Source: Winogradskyella flava
GTDB taxonomy: Bacteria; Bacteroidota; Bacteroidia; Flavobacteriales; Flavobacteriaceae
DNA length: 64,000 nt
Assembly (NCBI RefSeq): GCF_014243395.1
Contig: NZ_JACLCP010000005.1
Location: forward strand, 186,001-250,000
Reading direction: 5' to 3'
Part shown: piece by piece, positions 8,591 through 16,299 of the stretch
Numbering within the stretch: position 1 is the first letter of the stretch
How the letters are laid out: every line of letters begins with the position of its first letter
The notes under the pieces: model-generated
What the model was told of the DNA's origin: nothing
What the model saw: only the letters and a program-made list of their open reading frames with translations
Databases searched by the model: none
Made by a program: the position numbers and the translations under genes

Positions 8591-9355
8591 CTAAATAGTT
8601 GCGCTTGTTTCACTTTTAGAAGAACTATAGTAAGGCTCTACATTAAAAAGGTCTGAAGCTGAAGAATTGATGTATTCGGGATTTGCAACCTGTTTCTGCA
8701 TAAACTGAGTGGTATTGTAGACTTCCCAAACCGTCAATTTGTTAAGTTTTCCAAAGTTAGTTTTCGTTTCTAGCTTATTTTTCGAAATCATTTTTAGAGT
8801 GACAGATTCGGCTAATAACTTCATACTTTTGTGGGAATTATTTCCAGTATTTACCTCATGTACTACCCAATAAAATTTTTGTTTTTTACGATTTAAGTTA
8901 GATCGTTTAGCTCCTGTGAGAATAAACTCTATACTGTTTTTAGGAGGACTTGTTATAAGGTTTAATTTTTCGTCGAGCATCATTCCACTGCCCTCAACAA
9001 TATTTTTTTTATCTATAGAAGAATCTGTTTTATTGTCAAAGTATTTTACGACGTGCATTTCAACAATTTTATTCGTCAAATGTACTTCGACTACAAATTT
9101 GCCCTCAGGAAGGTTCCTAAGAGGTATTAATCCTTGGTTATCTTTAACGTCATAACTTTGGTCATAATCGTCATTAAAAATATCAACTTTAATAATTTTA
9201 CCTTCGCATCTTAGCGATAGGCTATCTTTACTTAAATTTAAGTTGTGCTTTAGTTCTTTAACCTTGGGATTGTAGTTTTTTAATAATGTTATGTTTTGGC
9301 TGTAGCAGAACGTTGCTAAAAACAAGATTAGGAATGTAGATATTACTTTAGACAT
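8591..9355 (-). CDS. Secreted protein of a local three-member paralogous family (copy 2)
   Basis: 254 residues from the ATG at 9355 (MSKVISTFLILFLATFCYSQ, signal peptide); the ATG at 9379 adds eight residues and is less likely. N-terminal domain: LLKNYNPKVKELKHNLN, KVDIFNDDYDQSYDV, PLRNLPEGKFVVEVHLTNK. C-terminal domain: KFYWVVHEVNTGNNSHKSMK, GKLNKLTVWEVYNTTQFM and DLFNVEPYYSSSK. It aligns along its length with copies 1 and 3 and is closest to copy 3 (shared VDIFNDDY and VEPYYSS/IEPYYSS). Function unknown. The conserved WxVY and YY blocks in the C-terminal domain are the best search handles. Confidence 0.75.
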   Translation of the reverse strand: MSKVISTFLILFLATFCYSQNITLLKNYNPKVKELKHNLNLSKDSLSLRCEGKIIKVDIFNDDYDQSYDVKDNQGLIPLRNLPEGKFVVEVHLTNKIVEMHVVKYFDNKTDSSIDKKNIVEGSGMMLDEKLNLITSPPKNSIEFILTGAKRSNLNRKKQKFYWVVHEVNTGNNSHKSMKLLAESVTLKMISKNKLETKTNFGKLNKLTVWEVYNTTQFMQKQVANPEYINSSASDLFNVEPYYSSSKSETSATI

Positions 9356-9499
9356 GGGTTTGAGGGTTTTTAATATCAAGTTTTTGGCTTAATATTGGCT
9401 TAACTATAGGCTAAGTTAAAAGCTTAAATCCATGTTCATAAATTTCTAAGATATGATGCGTTTTTTTTAGCTGATCCGCCACCAATTACGATGTAAAGC

Positions 9500-9528
9500 A
9501 AAAAACAAGGTTCATTATGACCTTGTTT
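9500..9528 (-). terminator. Rho-independent terminator, minus strand
   Basis: A 9-bp stem (AAACAAGGT at 9503-9511, complement at 9520-9528, loop of 8) is followed on the minus strand by a run of at least six T. It lies about 50 bases beyond the stop of the paralogue at 9577 and separates it from the next copy, so copies 2 and 3 are probably separate transcripts. Confidence 0.75.
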
Positions 9529-9576
9529 ATAAGTGTGTTATAACAGTTTTTCCGTTATATAATTATTTCTATTGAT

Positions 9577-10305
9577 TTACTTTGTGGCTACTTGATAATT
9601 TTGTTTTGTTGAGCTGTAATAGGGCTCAATATTAAAGATTTTCGAATCAGAAGATTTAAAGTATTGACGATTTTTAATTTGCTCACGCATAAATTTTGAT
9701 GTGTCATACACTTCGTAAACAATCAGTTTGTTGTTTTTGCCAATCTCTGTACTTAGTTCTAGCTGGTTTTTGGATATCATTTCTGCTACGACCTCTTTGC
9801 TTTCCAATCTCATTGATTTAGAAGATCCTGATCTAGCATATCTCTCATATACGATCCAATAACCGGCTGTTATTTTTTCTGATTTTTCTTCTGCCTTTTT
9901 TAAGAGCGAATCGTCAGGTTTTTTCTTTATATCTTCTGTATCTTCATTTAGAATGATTTCAATATTTGGTGGTTGTAGCAAATTTGTTTCACTTTTCGTG
10001 AGATACATTATAATATGTTTTTTCCCTAATTTTGCTTGTACAATAAATTCGCCAATGGGTAGTTCATTAAGATCAATCTTAGTTTCGATATTGTTAACCT
10101 CGATACTATTTGAGTAATCATCATTGAATATGTCGACTCTACTAATAGTATCTTCGCTTTTTAAGGTGAGACTATTATCATTTTCGTTAAAGACTTGAGT
10201 TAATGCTCTAGCCTTATAATTAACATTTTTTTCAAAAGTTGTTTTTTGCCCATAAATAAAAAAGGAAGAAATAGTGAATATTATTATGGTCAATCTTTTG
10301 TTCAT
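9577..10305 (-). CDS. Secreted protein of a local three-member paralogous family (copy 3)
   Basis: 242 residues; MNKRLTIIIFTISSFFIYGQ is a signal peptide. N-terminal domain: FEKNVNYKARALTQVFN, RVDIFNDDYSNSIEV, DLNELPIGEFIVQAKLGKK. C-terminal domain: GYWIVYERYARSGSSKSMRL, KNNKLIVYEVYDTSKFM, IFNIEPYYSS. Same two-domain layout as copies 1 and 2, with the shortest linker. The upstream spacer 10306-10567 is AT-rich and carries no gene. Exported; function unknown. Confidence 0.75.
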   Translation of the reverse strand: MNKRLTIIIFTISSFFIYGQKTTFEKNVNYKARALTQVFNENDNSLTLKSEDTISRVDIFNDDYSNSIEVNNIETKIDLNELPIGEFIVQAKLGKKHIIMYLTKSETNLLQPPNIEIILNEDTEDIKKKPDDSLLKKAEEKSEKITAGYWIVYERYARSGSSKSMRLESKEVVAEMISKNQLELSTEIGKNNKLIVYEVYDTSKFMREQIKNRQYFKSSDSKIFNIEPYYSSTKQNYQVATK

Positions 10306-10567
10306 TATGCTTGGATATATCTATATGACTTTGGTGTATTTTTTTAAAAGAATTTATCAATCCTAATCAATTATTAATAAGACGCTGACCTTTCATTTTG
10401 GTCACTTTCAATACTTGTTTAAGTTACGATTTTATCTCTTTATATACAAAACAATTATCTTGCCAAAGGCTTAATTATTATTAGTTAAATTGAAAGCAAT
10501 GCCTTGAGGTTTTATATAAATTTAAATGACTATTAGTTATGATTATTTTTTAATACTAAATTAGCAT

Positions 10568-11182
10568 ATGCGCAAAATTCTATTTGGAGTTATAATAACC
10601 TTAATCGTTCTGTTTACATTTAAGTACTGTGGAGAAGAAAAAGAAGATAAGATTGTATTAAAGGAAAATTCAGCACTTATTCAAAAGCAGATAAAAAATG
10701 TAGGCAAACTCGTTGTGACAGAAGGTCATTTTAGTGAGGTTTTCACTTACAAGAATTCTAAGGCAGTTTTTGGAGATTTATTAGAAGCAGAAAAGAAAGC
10801 AGTTGTTATTGTTAATGCTGATGTCACTGTGGCATACGATCTCAGTCTTATTGAATATGATATTGATGAAAAGAATAAAATTCTAAGAATTAAAGGAATA
10901 CCAAAAGAGGAAATAAAAATCAATCCAGATTTAGAATATTATGATGTTCAGGCGGATTTTCTAAATCAGTTTGAAGCTCAGGATTATAATGTTATTAAGG
11001 AAACGGTTAAAAAAACTTTAATGAAAAAAATAGAAGCTTCGGATTTAAAATCGAACGCTCAAAATAGATTGATTAGCGAGTTGTCCAAATTCTTTATACT
11101 AACAAATTCTTTGGGGTGGTCATTGGAATACAACCAAACTCCTATCGAATCTATTGGAACACTTAATGATTTGAGGTTATAA
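10568..11182 (+). CDS. DUF4230 family membrane-anchored protein
   Basis: 204 residues. One N-terminal hydrophobic anchor (ILFGVIITLIVLFTFKYCG) is followed by a periplasmic domain with KNVGKLVVTEGHFSEVFTY, VIVNADVTVAYDLSLIEYDI and a helical C-terminal half. This pattern (a loss-of-charge helix, then AxVxVGYDL-like strands) fits DUF4230, a widespread uncharacterised family in Bacteroidota and Firmicutes. The Cys in KYCG could be mistaken for a lipobox but lacks the usual small residues before it. The 3' end overlaps the convergent rhodanese gene by 6 bases. Confidence 0.8.
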   Translation: MRKILFGVIITLIVLFTFKYCGEEKEDKIVLKENSALIQKQIKNVGKLVVTEGHFSEVFTYKNSKAVFGDLLEAEKKAVVIVNADVTVAYDLSLIEYDIDEKNKILRIKGIPKEEIKINPDLEYYDVQADFLNQFEAQDYNVIKETVKKTLMKKIEASDLKSNAQNRLISELSKFFILTNSLGWSLEYNQTPIESIGTLNDLRL

Positions 11183-11482
11183 TCTATTTTTTAAACTCTT
11201 CCAACCCCCACCGTTTACAGCGTCAATGTTGTTGAGATTTAAGAATTTAGTGGCTCTTGCTGATCTTACACCACTTTCACAGCAGACTATTACGGGTTTT
11301 CCTAATTGTATAATATACTTAATGCGATTTGGCAATTCATCTAATGGAATATGTATAGAATTTTCGATATGTCCATCATTCCATTCTTGTAAAGTTCTTA
11401 CATCTAATATAACAGCACCATTCTTTAGATAGGTTTCTATGTGGCTTTTTTTGTTACCGAAAATAAAATCTAGAAATCCCAT
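11177..11482 (-). CDS. Rhodanese-like domain protein
   Basis: 101 residues, a single rhodanese domain. Family blocks: VILDVRTLQEWNDGHIENS, IHIPLDELPNRI and the active-site loop VCCESGVRSARA, with the catalytic Cys in CCESGVR. Single-domain cytosolic rhodaneses carry sulfane sulfur on this cysteine; the acceptor here is unknown. It is divergent from the TetR regulator (46 bases between starts) and overlaps the DUF4230 gene end. Confidence 0.9.
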   Translation of the reverse strand: MGFLDFIFGNKKSHIETYLKNGAVILDVRTLQEWNDGHIENSIHIPLDELPNRIKYIIQLGKPVIVCCESGVRSARATKFLNLNNIDAVNGGGWKSLKNRL

Positions 11483-11528
11483 AGCTTGTTTTTTGTTTAA
11501 ATTTACGAATAAATTGAAATCAAGGTAT

Positions 11529-12098
11529 TTGAAACTAGAAACCCGAAAAGAAGAAATTATCAGAGTGGCGGCTAAACTCTTTAAAGAAAAAGGCTATAGT
11601 GCGGTTACCATGAGAGACTTGGCTGGAGAAATGGGAATTAAAGCAGCAAGCCTTTACAACCATATCAATTCTAAGCAAGATATCCTTGATACTATTATTA
11701 TTTCTTTGGCAGAAGAGTTTACTGAGGGCATGAGATTGATTCAATCTTCAAAACAAAATTGTATTGGGAAGCTAAAACAGATTATTCAATTACATATAAG
11801 GATATCCAGTCAAAATATTTATGGAATGGCTTCCTTAAATAATGATTGGATGCACCTTAAAGAAAAACGCAGTTATTATAAGAAATTACGCTCTGATTAT
11901 GAGGATGATTTTAGAGGGATTCTCAAAGATGGAATAGTATCAAGTGAAATTGTAGATCTTAATCCAGAAGTTATGATGTTTTCAATATTAACAACGCTTA
12001 GGTCACTTTATATATGGATTCCGAAAAAAGAAGATTTGAATCTTGAGGAATTGTCTAGTGCACTCAATCAAATTCTGATAGAAGGAATTAACAAATAG
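11529..12098 (+). CDS. TetR-family regulator, probable repressor of the paa operon
   Basis: 189 residues from a TTG at 11529 (MKLETRKEEIIRVAAKLFKE). The open frame extends back to 11439 but would run into the divergent rhodanese gene. A TetR helix-turn-helix occupies about 8-52 (GYSAVTMRDLAGEMGIKAAS, LYNHINSKQDIL); the C-terminal helical ligand domain includes ASLNNDWMHLKE. The gene stands directly before paaE, with a perfect 20-bp palindrome in the spacer, so I infer that it represses the paa genes and is relieved by a pathway CoA ester such as phenylacetyl-CoA. In other phyla PaaR (TetR) and PaaX (GntR) play this role; ligand and autoregulation are not shown here. Confidence 0.85.
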   Translation: MKLETRKEEIIRVAAKLFKEKGYSAVTMRDLAGEMGIKAASLYNHINSKQDILDTIIISLAEEFTEGMRLIQSSKQNCIGKLKQIIQLHIRISSQNIYGMASLNNDWMHLKEKRSYYKKLRSDYEDDFRGILKDGIVSSEIVDLNPEVMMFSILTTLRSLYIWIPKKEDLNLEELSSALNQILIEGINK

Positions 12099-12114
12099 TT
12101 TAGATTATATTTCA

Positions 12115-12122
12115 TAACTTTG
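12115..12122 (+). promoter_or_regulatory. -7 element of the paa operon promoter
   Basis: TAACTTTG matches TAnnTTTG exactly, 45 bases before the paaE ATG. It places the transcription start near 12127, immediately before or at the edge of the operator palindrome. No clear -33 TTTG is seen at the usual distance. Confidence 0.6.
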
Positions 12123-12128
12123 TCATAT

Positions 12129-12148
12129 AAACTAACAATTGTTAGTTT
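12129..12148. promoter_or_regulatory. Perfect 20-bp palindromic operator for the TetR regulator
   Basis: AAACTAACAATTGTTAGTTT reads the same on both strands over 20 bases. Its position, just downstream of the -7 element and 18 bases before the paaE start, is that of a TetR-type operator that blocks initiation. A close relative (16 of 20 bases) is present at about 57100. Confidence 0.75.
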
Positions 12149-12166
12149 GGTAATATATAGCATGAG

Positions 12167-13240
12167 ATGGCAGAATTTCACAACTTAACAGTTGCAGATA
12201 TTTATAAAGAAACAGATGATACTTCAGTAGTAACGTTTGATGTTCCTTTGGAATTACATGAGGTGTTTAAGTATAGGCAAGGTCAGCATTTAACGCTCAA
12301 AGCAGATATTAAAGGTGAAGATGTTAGGCGGTCGTATTCATTATGCTCTTCCCCAACTGAGAACAAATGGCAAGTAGCTGTTAAACAAATACCAGGTGGT
12401 AAATTTTCCACATACATTAATGAGGAGTTGAGATCTGGTGACAGTATGGAAGTGATGGTACCAAGCGGTACGTTTGGTGTGGAGGTCATGCCCAATGGGT
12501 CAAAAAATTATCTATTTTTTGCAGCTGGTAGCGGAATAACACCCATTTTATCCATGATAAAAACGCATTTGCAAGCAGAATCTAACTCAACTTGTAAGCT
12601 TTTTTATGTTAATAAAACCGCTAAGTCTATCATATTTAAGGAAGAATTAGAGCAACTGAGAAATAAATATTTTGGAAAGCTTGAAATTTACTATTTTCTG
12701 ACTAAGGAGCGACGCGATATAGAACTGTTCAATGGTCGTTTTGATGATGAGAAAATGAGAGTGCTCACTAAAACATTCATAGATATTCCTGATACGAGTG
12801 AAGTTTTTTTGTGTGGACCAGAACAAATGGTTAACTATGTTAGTGATTATCTCATTAATGCGGGTTTGCCTAAGGAATTAGTACATTTTGAATTATTCGT
12901 AACGGGCCTTTCAGAAGAAGATATAAAGCGTGCAGAACGTTTATCTAAACAAAATGTAGAGGGTACCGAAGTAATCATTGTTGATGGAGGAAAGGAATTT
13001 TTGTTCACCATGACCAAAGAATATGACAATATTTTGGACGCTGCTCTTGGAGCAGGTGCAGATTTACCCTTTGCATGCAAAGGAGGCGTATGTAGTACTT
13101 GTAAATGTGAAGTTAAGGATGGCTCTGTAGAAATGAAAATTAATTATGCTTTAGACGAAAAAGAAGTGTCACAAAACCTAGTGTTAAGTTGCCAGGCCGT
13201 TCCAACTTCAGATAAAGTAGTTGTGGATTTTGATGTTTGA
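12167..13240 (+). CDS. paaE: Phenylacetyl-CoA 1,2-epoxidase reductase subunit PaaE
   Basis: 357 residues. This reductase passes electrons from NAD(P)H to the PaaABC di-iron oxygenase that epoxidises the ring of phenylacetyl-CoA. Layout: FAD-binding barrel at about 1-105 with RRSYSLCSSP (55-63), NAD(P)-binding domain at about 110-235 with GSGITPILSM and FLCGPEQMV, and a C-terminal plant-type 2Fe-2S ferredoxin at about 265-357 with Cys304, Cys309, Cys312 and Cys342 (ACKGGVCSTCKC, LSCQ). First gene after the operator; here paaE leads the operon rather than following paaD. Confidence 0.96.
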   Translation: MAEFHNLTVADIYKETDDTSVVTFDVPLELHEVFKYRQGQHLTLKADIKGEDVRRSYSLCSSPTENKWQVAVKQIPGGKFSTYINEELRSGDSMEVMVPSGTFGVEVMPNGSKNYLFFAAGSGITPILSMIKTHLQAESNSTCKLFYVNKTAKSIIFKEELEQLRNKYFGKLEIYYFLTKERRDIELFNGRFDDEKMRVLTKTFIDIPDTSEVFLCGPEQMVNYVSDYLINAGLPKELVHFELFVTGLSEEDIKRAERLSKQNVEGTEVIIVDGGKEFLFTMTKEYDNILDAALGAGADLPFACKGGVCSTCKCEVKDGSVEMKINYALDEKEVSQNLVLSCQAVPTSDKVVVDFDV

Positions 13241-13252
13241 TTAAAAAGATTT

Positions 13253-13275
13253 GTCATTCCTGTGCAGGCAGGAAT
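13253..13275 (+). repeat. Hairpin repeat (GTCATTCCTG type)
   Basis: GTCATTCCTGTGCAGGCAGGAAT: ATTCCTG (13256-13262) pairs with CAGGAAT (13269-13275). It begins 12 bases after the paaE stop and is in forward orientation. It belongs to the family of short palindromes found throughout the paa-bkd region. Confidence 0.8.
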
Positions 13276-13351
13276 AAATAATATAACGAAAAAGAAAAAT
13301 TAAAGTTCAACTTGCTAAAAGCCAAGTGTTATTAGCTAAAAGCTTAAAAAA

Positions 13352-14308
13352 ATGAGTGAAGAACAAATTAGAAGTTTAGAAAGACAATTCGATGAGCGTA
13401 TCGCAAGAGACGAAAAAATCGAACCTAAAGATTGGATGCCAGACAAATATCGTAAGACACATATCAGACAAATGTCGCAGCATGCGCATTCCGAAATTGT
13501 AGGGATGCTTCCAGAAGGTAATTGGATTACAAGAGCACCATCGTTAAGACGTAAAGTGGCTTTGCTAGCTAAGGTTCAAGACGAAGCTGGTCATGGATTG
13601 TACCTATATTCTGCAACCGAAACTTTAGGAATTTCTCGTGAAGAAATGTATGAGCAGTTACATACGGGTAAAGCCAAGTACTCTTCTATTTTTAACTACC
13701 CAACAATAACTTGGGCAGATATGGGGGCCATTGGTTGGCTAGTCGATGGTGCAGCAATTATTAACCAAGTGCCATTGTGTAATACATCTTATGGACCATA
13801 TGCAAGAGCTATGATTCGTGTTTGTAAAGAAGAAAGCTTTCACCAACGTCAAGGTTTCGAAATCATGATGAAATTAGCCAACGGAACACCAGAGCAAAAA
13901 GAAATGGCTCAAGATGCATTGAACAGATGGTGGTGGCCAAGCTTAATGATGTTGGGGCCTACAGATGATGTTTCTGTGCACACCGAACAATCTATGAAAT
14001 GGAAATTAAAGCGCAAGTCTAATGATGACTTACGTCAGCAATTTATAGACCAAACAGTGCCACAAGCAGAATTAATAGGATTAACAATTCCAGACCCAGA
14101 TTTAAAATGGAACGAAGAACGAGGCAGTTACGATTTTGGAGAAATTGATTGGGATGAGTTCTGGCAAGTTGTAAAAGGTCACGGTCCAATGAATAAAGAA
14201 AGAATGAAAGCTAGAGTTGGGGCATGGGAACGTGGTAAATGGGTTCGAGATGCAGCTATGGCTCATGCAGAAAAGAAAAGAAATCGTAAGGAGAAAAAGG
14301 CGGTGTAA
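13352..14308 (+). CDS. paaA: Phenylacetyl-CoA 1,2-epoxidase catalytic subunit PaaA
   Basis: 318 residues, full length. PaaA holds the di-iron centre of the ring epoxidase. Ferritin-like helices carry KVQDEAGHG (E78, H81) and [13 protein letters not shown] (around 158-170, with E and H ligands). The active-site and CoA-binding surroundings [20 protein letters not shown] and [13 protein letters not shown] are strongly conserved in this family. Cytosolic; it acts in a complex with PaaB, PaaC and PaaE. Confidence 0.98.
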   Translation: MSEEQIRSLERQFDERIARDEKIEPKDWMPDKYRKTHIRQMSQHAHSEIVGMLPEGNWITRAPSLRRKVALLAKVQDEAGHGLYLYSATETLGISREEMYEQLHTGKAKYSSIFNYPTITWADMGAIGWLVDGAAIINQVPLCNTSYGPYARAMIRVCKEESFHQRQGFEIMMKLANGTPEQKEMAQDALNRWWWPSLMMLGPTDDVSVHTEQSMKWKLKRKSNDDLRQQFIDQTVPQAELIGLTIPDPDLKWNEERGSYDFGEIDWDEFWQVVKGHGPMNKERMKARVGAWERGKWVRDAAMAHAEKKRNRKEKKAV

Positions 14309-14563
14309 TAATATTTTTAGACTGGCTTTAGAATCGATTTAATAAATGAGTCAGCAAAATGTCAACACGTTGAAATGCAGAATAAAAAAATGAAATCGTT
14401 AAGAATTTTTGAAGCCTTGGAAAAAATTTAGATTTCATTTTGAGGTTTTAAAACTGTGGAACAAGTTTTAAAAATTCCTTATTTCAACTTGAACTTTTGT
14501 TTCGTTTTGTTTCAAGACAAAATGAATAGAAAGAAAAAATAAAAACAGAAGTATAATTAATAA
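14309..14563. other. Long non-coding spacer between paaA and paaB
   Basis: About 255 bases inside the operon with no convincing reading frame on either strand: every frame is broken within about 30 codons, apart from a minus-strand frame that merely continues antisense into paaB. It contains AT-rich, Phe/Lys-codon-like text on the minus strand interrupted by stops, which suggests a decayed or non-coding repeat element. The partner subunits paaA and paaB are normally adjacent, so this spacer is out of place. Confidence 0.5.
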
Positions 14564-14583
14564 GATACCTGCTTTCGCAGGCA
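14564..14583 (-). repeat. Hairpin repeat with GAAA loop (reverse orientation)
   Basis: CCTGC (14568-14572), loop TTTC (GAAA on the minus strand), GCAGG (14577-14581); flanking GATA...CAT extends the pairing with one mismatch. It ends 9 bases before the paaB start. Confidence 0.8.
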
Positions 14584-14592
14584 TTAGAAATT

Positions 14593-14880
14593 ATGTCAGC
14601 TAAAAATTGGCCCTTATGGGAAATCTTCGTAAGAAGTAAAAACGGATTAGAACACAGGCATTGTGGTAGTTTGCACGCTGCAGATTCTGATATGGCGCTA
14701 GAAAATGCACGCGATGTATATACAAGACGTAATGAAGGCGTGAGTATCTGGGTTGTAGAATCCAAACACATCACAGCCTCAAATCCAGAGAACAATGGAG
14801 AGTTATTTGAGCCAGCTCAAGATAAGGTGTATCGTCATCCAACATTTTATGATTTGCCAGACGAAGTAAAACACATGTAA
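14593..14880 (+). CDS. paaB: Phenylacetyl-CoA 1,2-epoxidase subunit PaaB
   Basis: 95 residues, the usual length. WPLWEIFVRSKNGLEHRHCG and DVYTRRNEGVSIWVVESKHI are diagnostic for PaaB, the small structural subunit bridging PaaA/PaaC heterodimers. It contains no metal site. It is separated from paaA by a 284-base spacer and from paaC by a 99-base spacer with two hairpins, both unusually long for this gene set. Confidence 0.97.
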   Translation: MSAKNWPLWEIFVRSKNGLEHRHCGSLHAADSDMALENARDVYTRRNEGVSIWVVESKHITASNPENNGELFEPAQDKVYRHPTFYDLPDEVKHM

Positions 14881-14902
14881 TTTGAGTTTTACTCTAATTA
14901 CA

Positions 14903-14973
14903 TTTCCCGAGAAATCGGAAACACATAAAATTATTTAAATGTTTAACTAAAACGATTTCCACTTTCGTGGAAA
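14903..14973. repeat. Pair of facing hairpin repeats without a gene between them
   Basis: Left hairpin 14903-14921: TTTCCCGA, GAAA loop, TCGGAAA (one bulged base). Right hairpin 14956-14973: TTTCCAC, TTTC loop (GAAA on the minus strand), GTGGAAA, a perfect 7-bp stem. They face each other across about 34 AT-rich bases, the same geometry as the pairs around the two GIY-YIG genes, but with no gene inside. It fills the paaB-paaC spacer. Confidence 0.7.
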
Positions 14974-14979
14974 GTAAAC

Positions 14980-15735
14980 ATGAAAAACGAAAACTTATAC
15001 AATTACATCTTAGGAATTGCAGACAACAGCCTAATTCTTGGACAACGCATGGGTGAGCTTTGTGGGCATGGACCAAGTTTGGAGACAGACATTGCGTGTA
15101 CTAATATCTCATTAGATTTATTTGGACAAGTGCGTAGCTATTTTCAGTACGCGAGCAAGATTGCTGGAGACGGAAGAACAGAAGATGATATCGCAATGCT
15201 TCGTAAGGAACGCGAATACAAGAATGTATTATTGGTAGAACAACCAAATACAGACTTTGCATATACACTTGGGCGTCAATTTTTATTTGATGTGTATCAT
15301 TTGGCATTTTTAAAAGAACTTCAGAAAAGTACAGACTTAACGTTGTCAGCAATTGCAAATAAATGTGTAAAAGAGGTAAGCTACCACGAACGCTTTTCTT
15401 CGGACTGGGTTAAACGTTTAGGAGATGGTACTTCGGAAAGTAAGGAAAAAATGCAAGAGGCTATAAACGACTTATGGACATATACAGATGAATTCTTTCA
15501 TCAGACTGATGCAGATAAGGCAATGGTAGTTGAAGGAATTGGAGTAGATGTAACAAAGCTTAAGGATAGTTATTATAAAGAAGTTTCTCAAGTACTAGAA
15601 GAAGCGACAATACAAGTGCCAGAATCCAAATACTTTCAAAAAGGTGGAAAGCAAGGAATTCATACGGAGCATTTAGGTTATTTGCTGTCAGATTTACAAT
15701 ATATGCAACGCACCTATCCGAATATGGAGTGGTAG
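14980..15735 (+). CDS. paaC: Phenylacetyl-CoA 1,2-epoxidase structural subunit PaaC
   Basis: 251 residues, ferritin-like and homologous to PaaA but catalytically inactive in the complex; it stabilises PaaA and helps bind CoA. Diagnostic blocks: LILGQRMGELCGHGPSLETD, ALDLFGQAR-like SLDLFGQVRSYFQYASKIAG, KEVSYHERFSSDWVKRLGDG and the C-terminal HTEHLGYLLSDLQYMQRTYP. It ends one base before paaD. Confidence 0.96.
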   Translation: MKNENLYNYILGIADNSLILGQRMGELCGHGPSLETDIACTNISLDLFGQVRSYFQYASKIAGDGRTEDDIAMLRKEREYKNVLLVEQPNTDFAYTLGRQFLFDVYHLAFLKELQKSTDLTLSAIANKCVKEVSYHERFSSDWVKRLGDGTSESKEKMQEAINDLWTYTDEFFHQTDADKAMVVEGIGVDVTKLKDSYYKEVSQVLEEATIQVPESKYFQKGGKQGIHTEHLGYLLSDLQYMQRTYPNMEW

Positions 15736-15736
15736 T

Positions 15737-16237
15737 ATGACAAGTACAGAACAAAATATAGACAAGAGATTGCTATCAATACTGGAACAGGTTTCAGACC
15801 CTGAAATTCCAGTTTTGTCTATTATGGACATGGGTGTTGTACGTTCTGCAATTTTAATTGATGGTAAAGTTAAGGTGGAAATTACACCAACGTATAGTGG
15901 CTGCCCCGCAATGGATGTCATTGGTGATGATATAAAAAAAGCATTAAAAGATTCTGGATATGAATCCGAAATTGATTTAATCCTACATCCAGCTTGGACA
16001 ACAGATTGGATTACGCCAAGAGGACGTAAGGCTTTGGAAGATTACGGAATCGCTGCACCTTTAGATGCTGAAGCAGATAAAGATGTATTGCTTAACGGAA
16101 AGCGAATAGTTAAGTGTACCAATTGTGGCTCAAAGAACACTAGATTGGTAAGTCAGTTTGGTTCAACAGCATGCAAAGCACAATTTCAATGTGATGATTG
16201 CCAAGAACCTTTTGATTATTTTAAATGTTTGAAGTGA
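15737..16237 (+). CDS. paaD: PaaD, MIP18-type iron-sulfur assembly factor for the epoxidase
   Basis: 166 residues. An N-terminal DUF59/MIP18 domain (about 10-90; DPEIPVLSIMDMGVVRSAIL, PTYSGCPAMDVIGDDI) is followed by a C-terminal zinc- or iron-sulfur-like Cys cluster (VKCTNCGSKN, QCDDCQEPFDYFKC). PaaD is needed for PaaABCE function, probably in metal or cluster maturation. The start is one base after the paaC stop. Also called PaaJ in some older naming schemes. Confidence 0.94.
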   Translation: MTSTEQNIDKRLLSILEQVSDPEIPVLSIMDMGVVRSAILIDGKVKVEITPTYSGCPAMDVIGDDIKKALKDSGYESEIDLILHPAWTTDWITPRGRKALEDYGIAAPLDAEADKDVLLNGKRIVKCTNCGSKNTRLVSQFGSTACKAQFQCDDCQEPFDYFKCLK

Positions 16238-16246
16238 CAACTTGTT

Positions 16247-16277
16247 GTCATGCTGAACTTGTTTCAGTATCTCATCA
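16247..16277 (+). repeat. Hairpin repeat (CTGAACTTGTTTCAG type)
   Basis: GTCATGCTGAACTTGTTTCAG followed by TATCTCATCA. CTGAA (16253-16257) pairs with TTCAG (16263-16267) and the foot is ATCTCA. Near-identical copies are at 30473 and, interrupted by another repeat, at 18022. It lies in the paaD-paaG spacer. Confidence 0.8.
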
Positions 16278-16299
16278 AGATAATTATAAGTTTAAAAAT

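Noticed and set aside
10381..10405. TGACC...GGTCA inverted repeat upstream of the DUF4230 gene
   Set aside because: Only five paired bases; not distinguishable from chance without another copy.
14484..14795. Minus-strand frame across the paaA-paaB spacer
   Set aside because: It is antisense to paaB in half its length and has no start context or family likeness.
16225..16299. N-terminal extension of PaaG
   Set aside because: It is translation of the hairpin repeat in the spacer; homology begins at the ATG at 16300.
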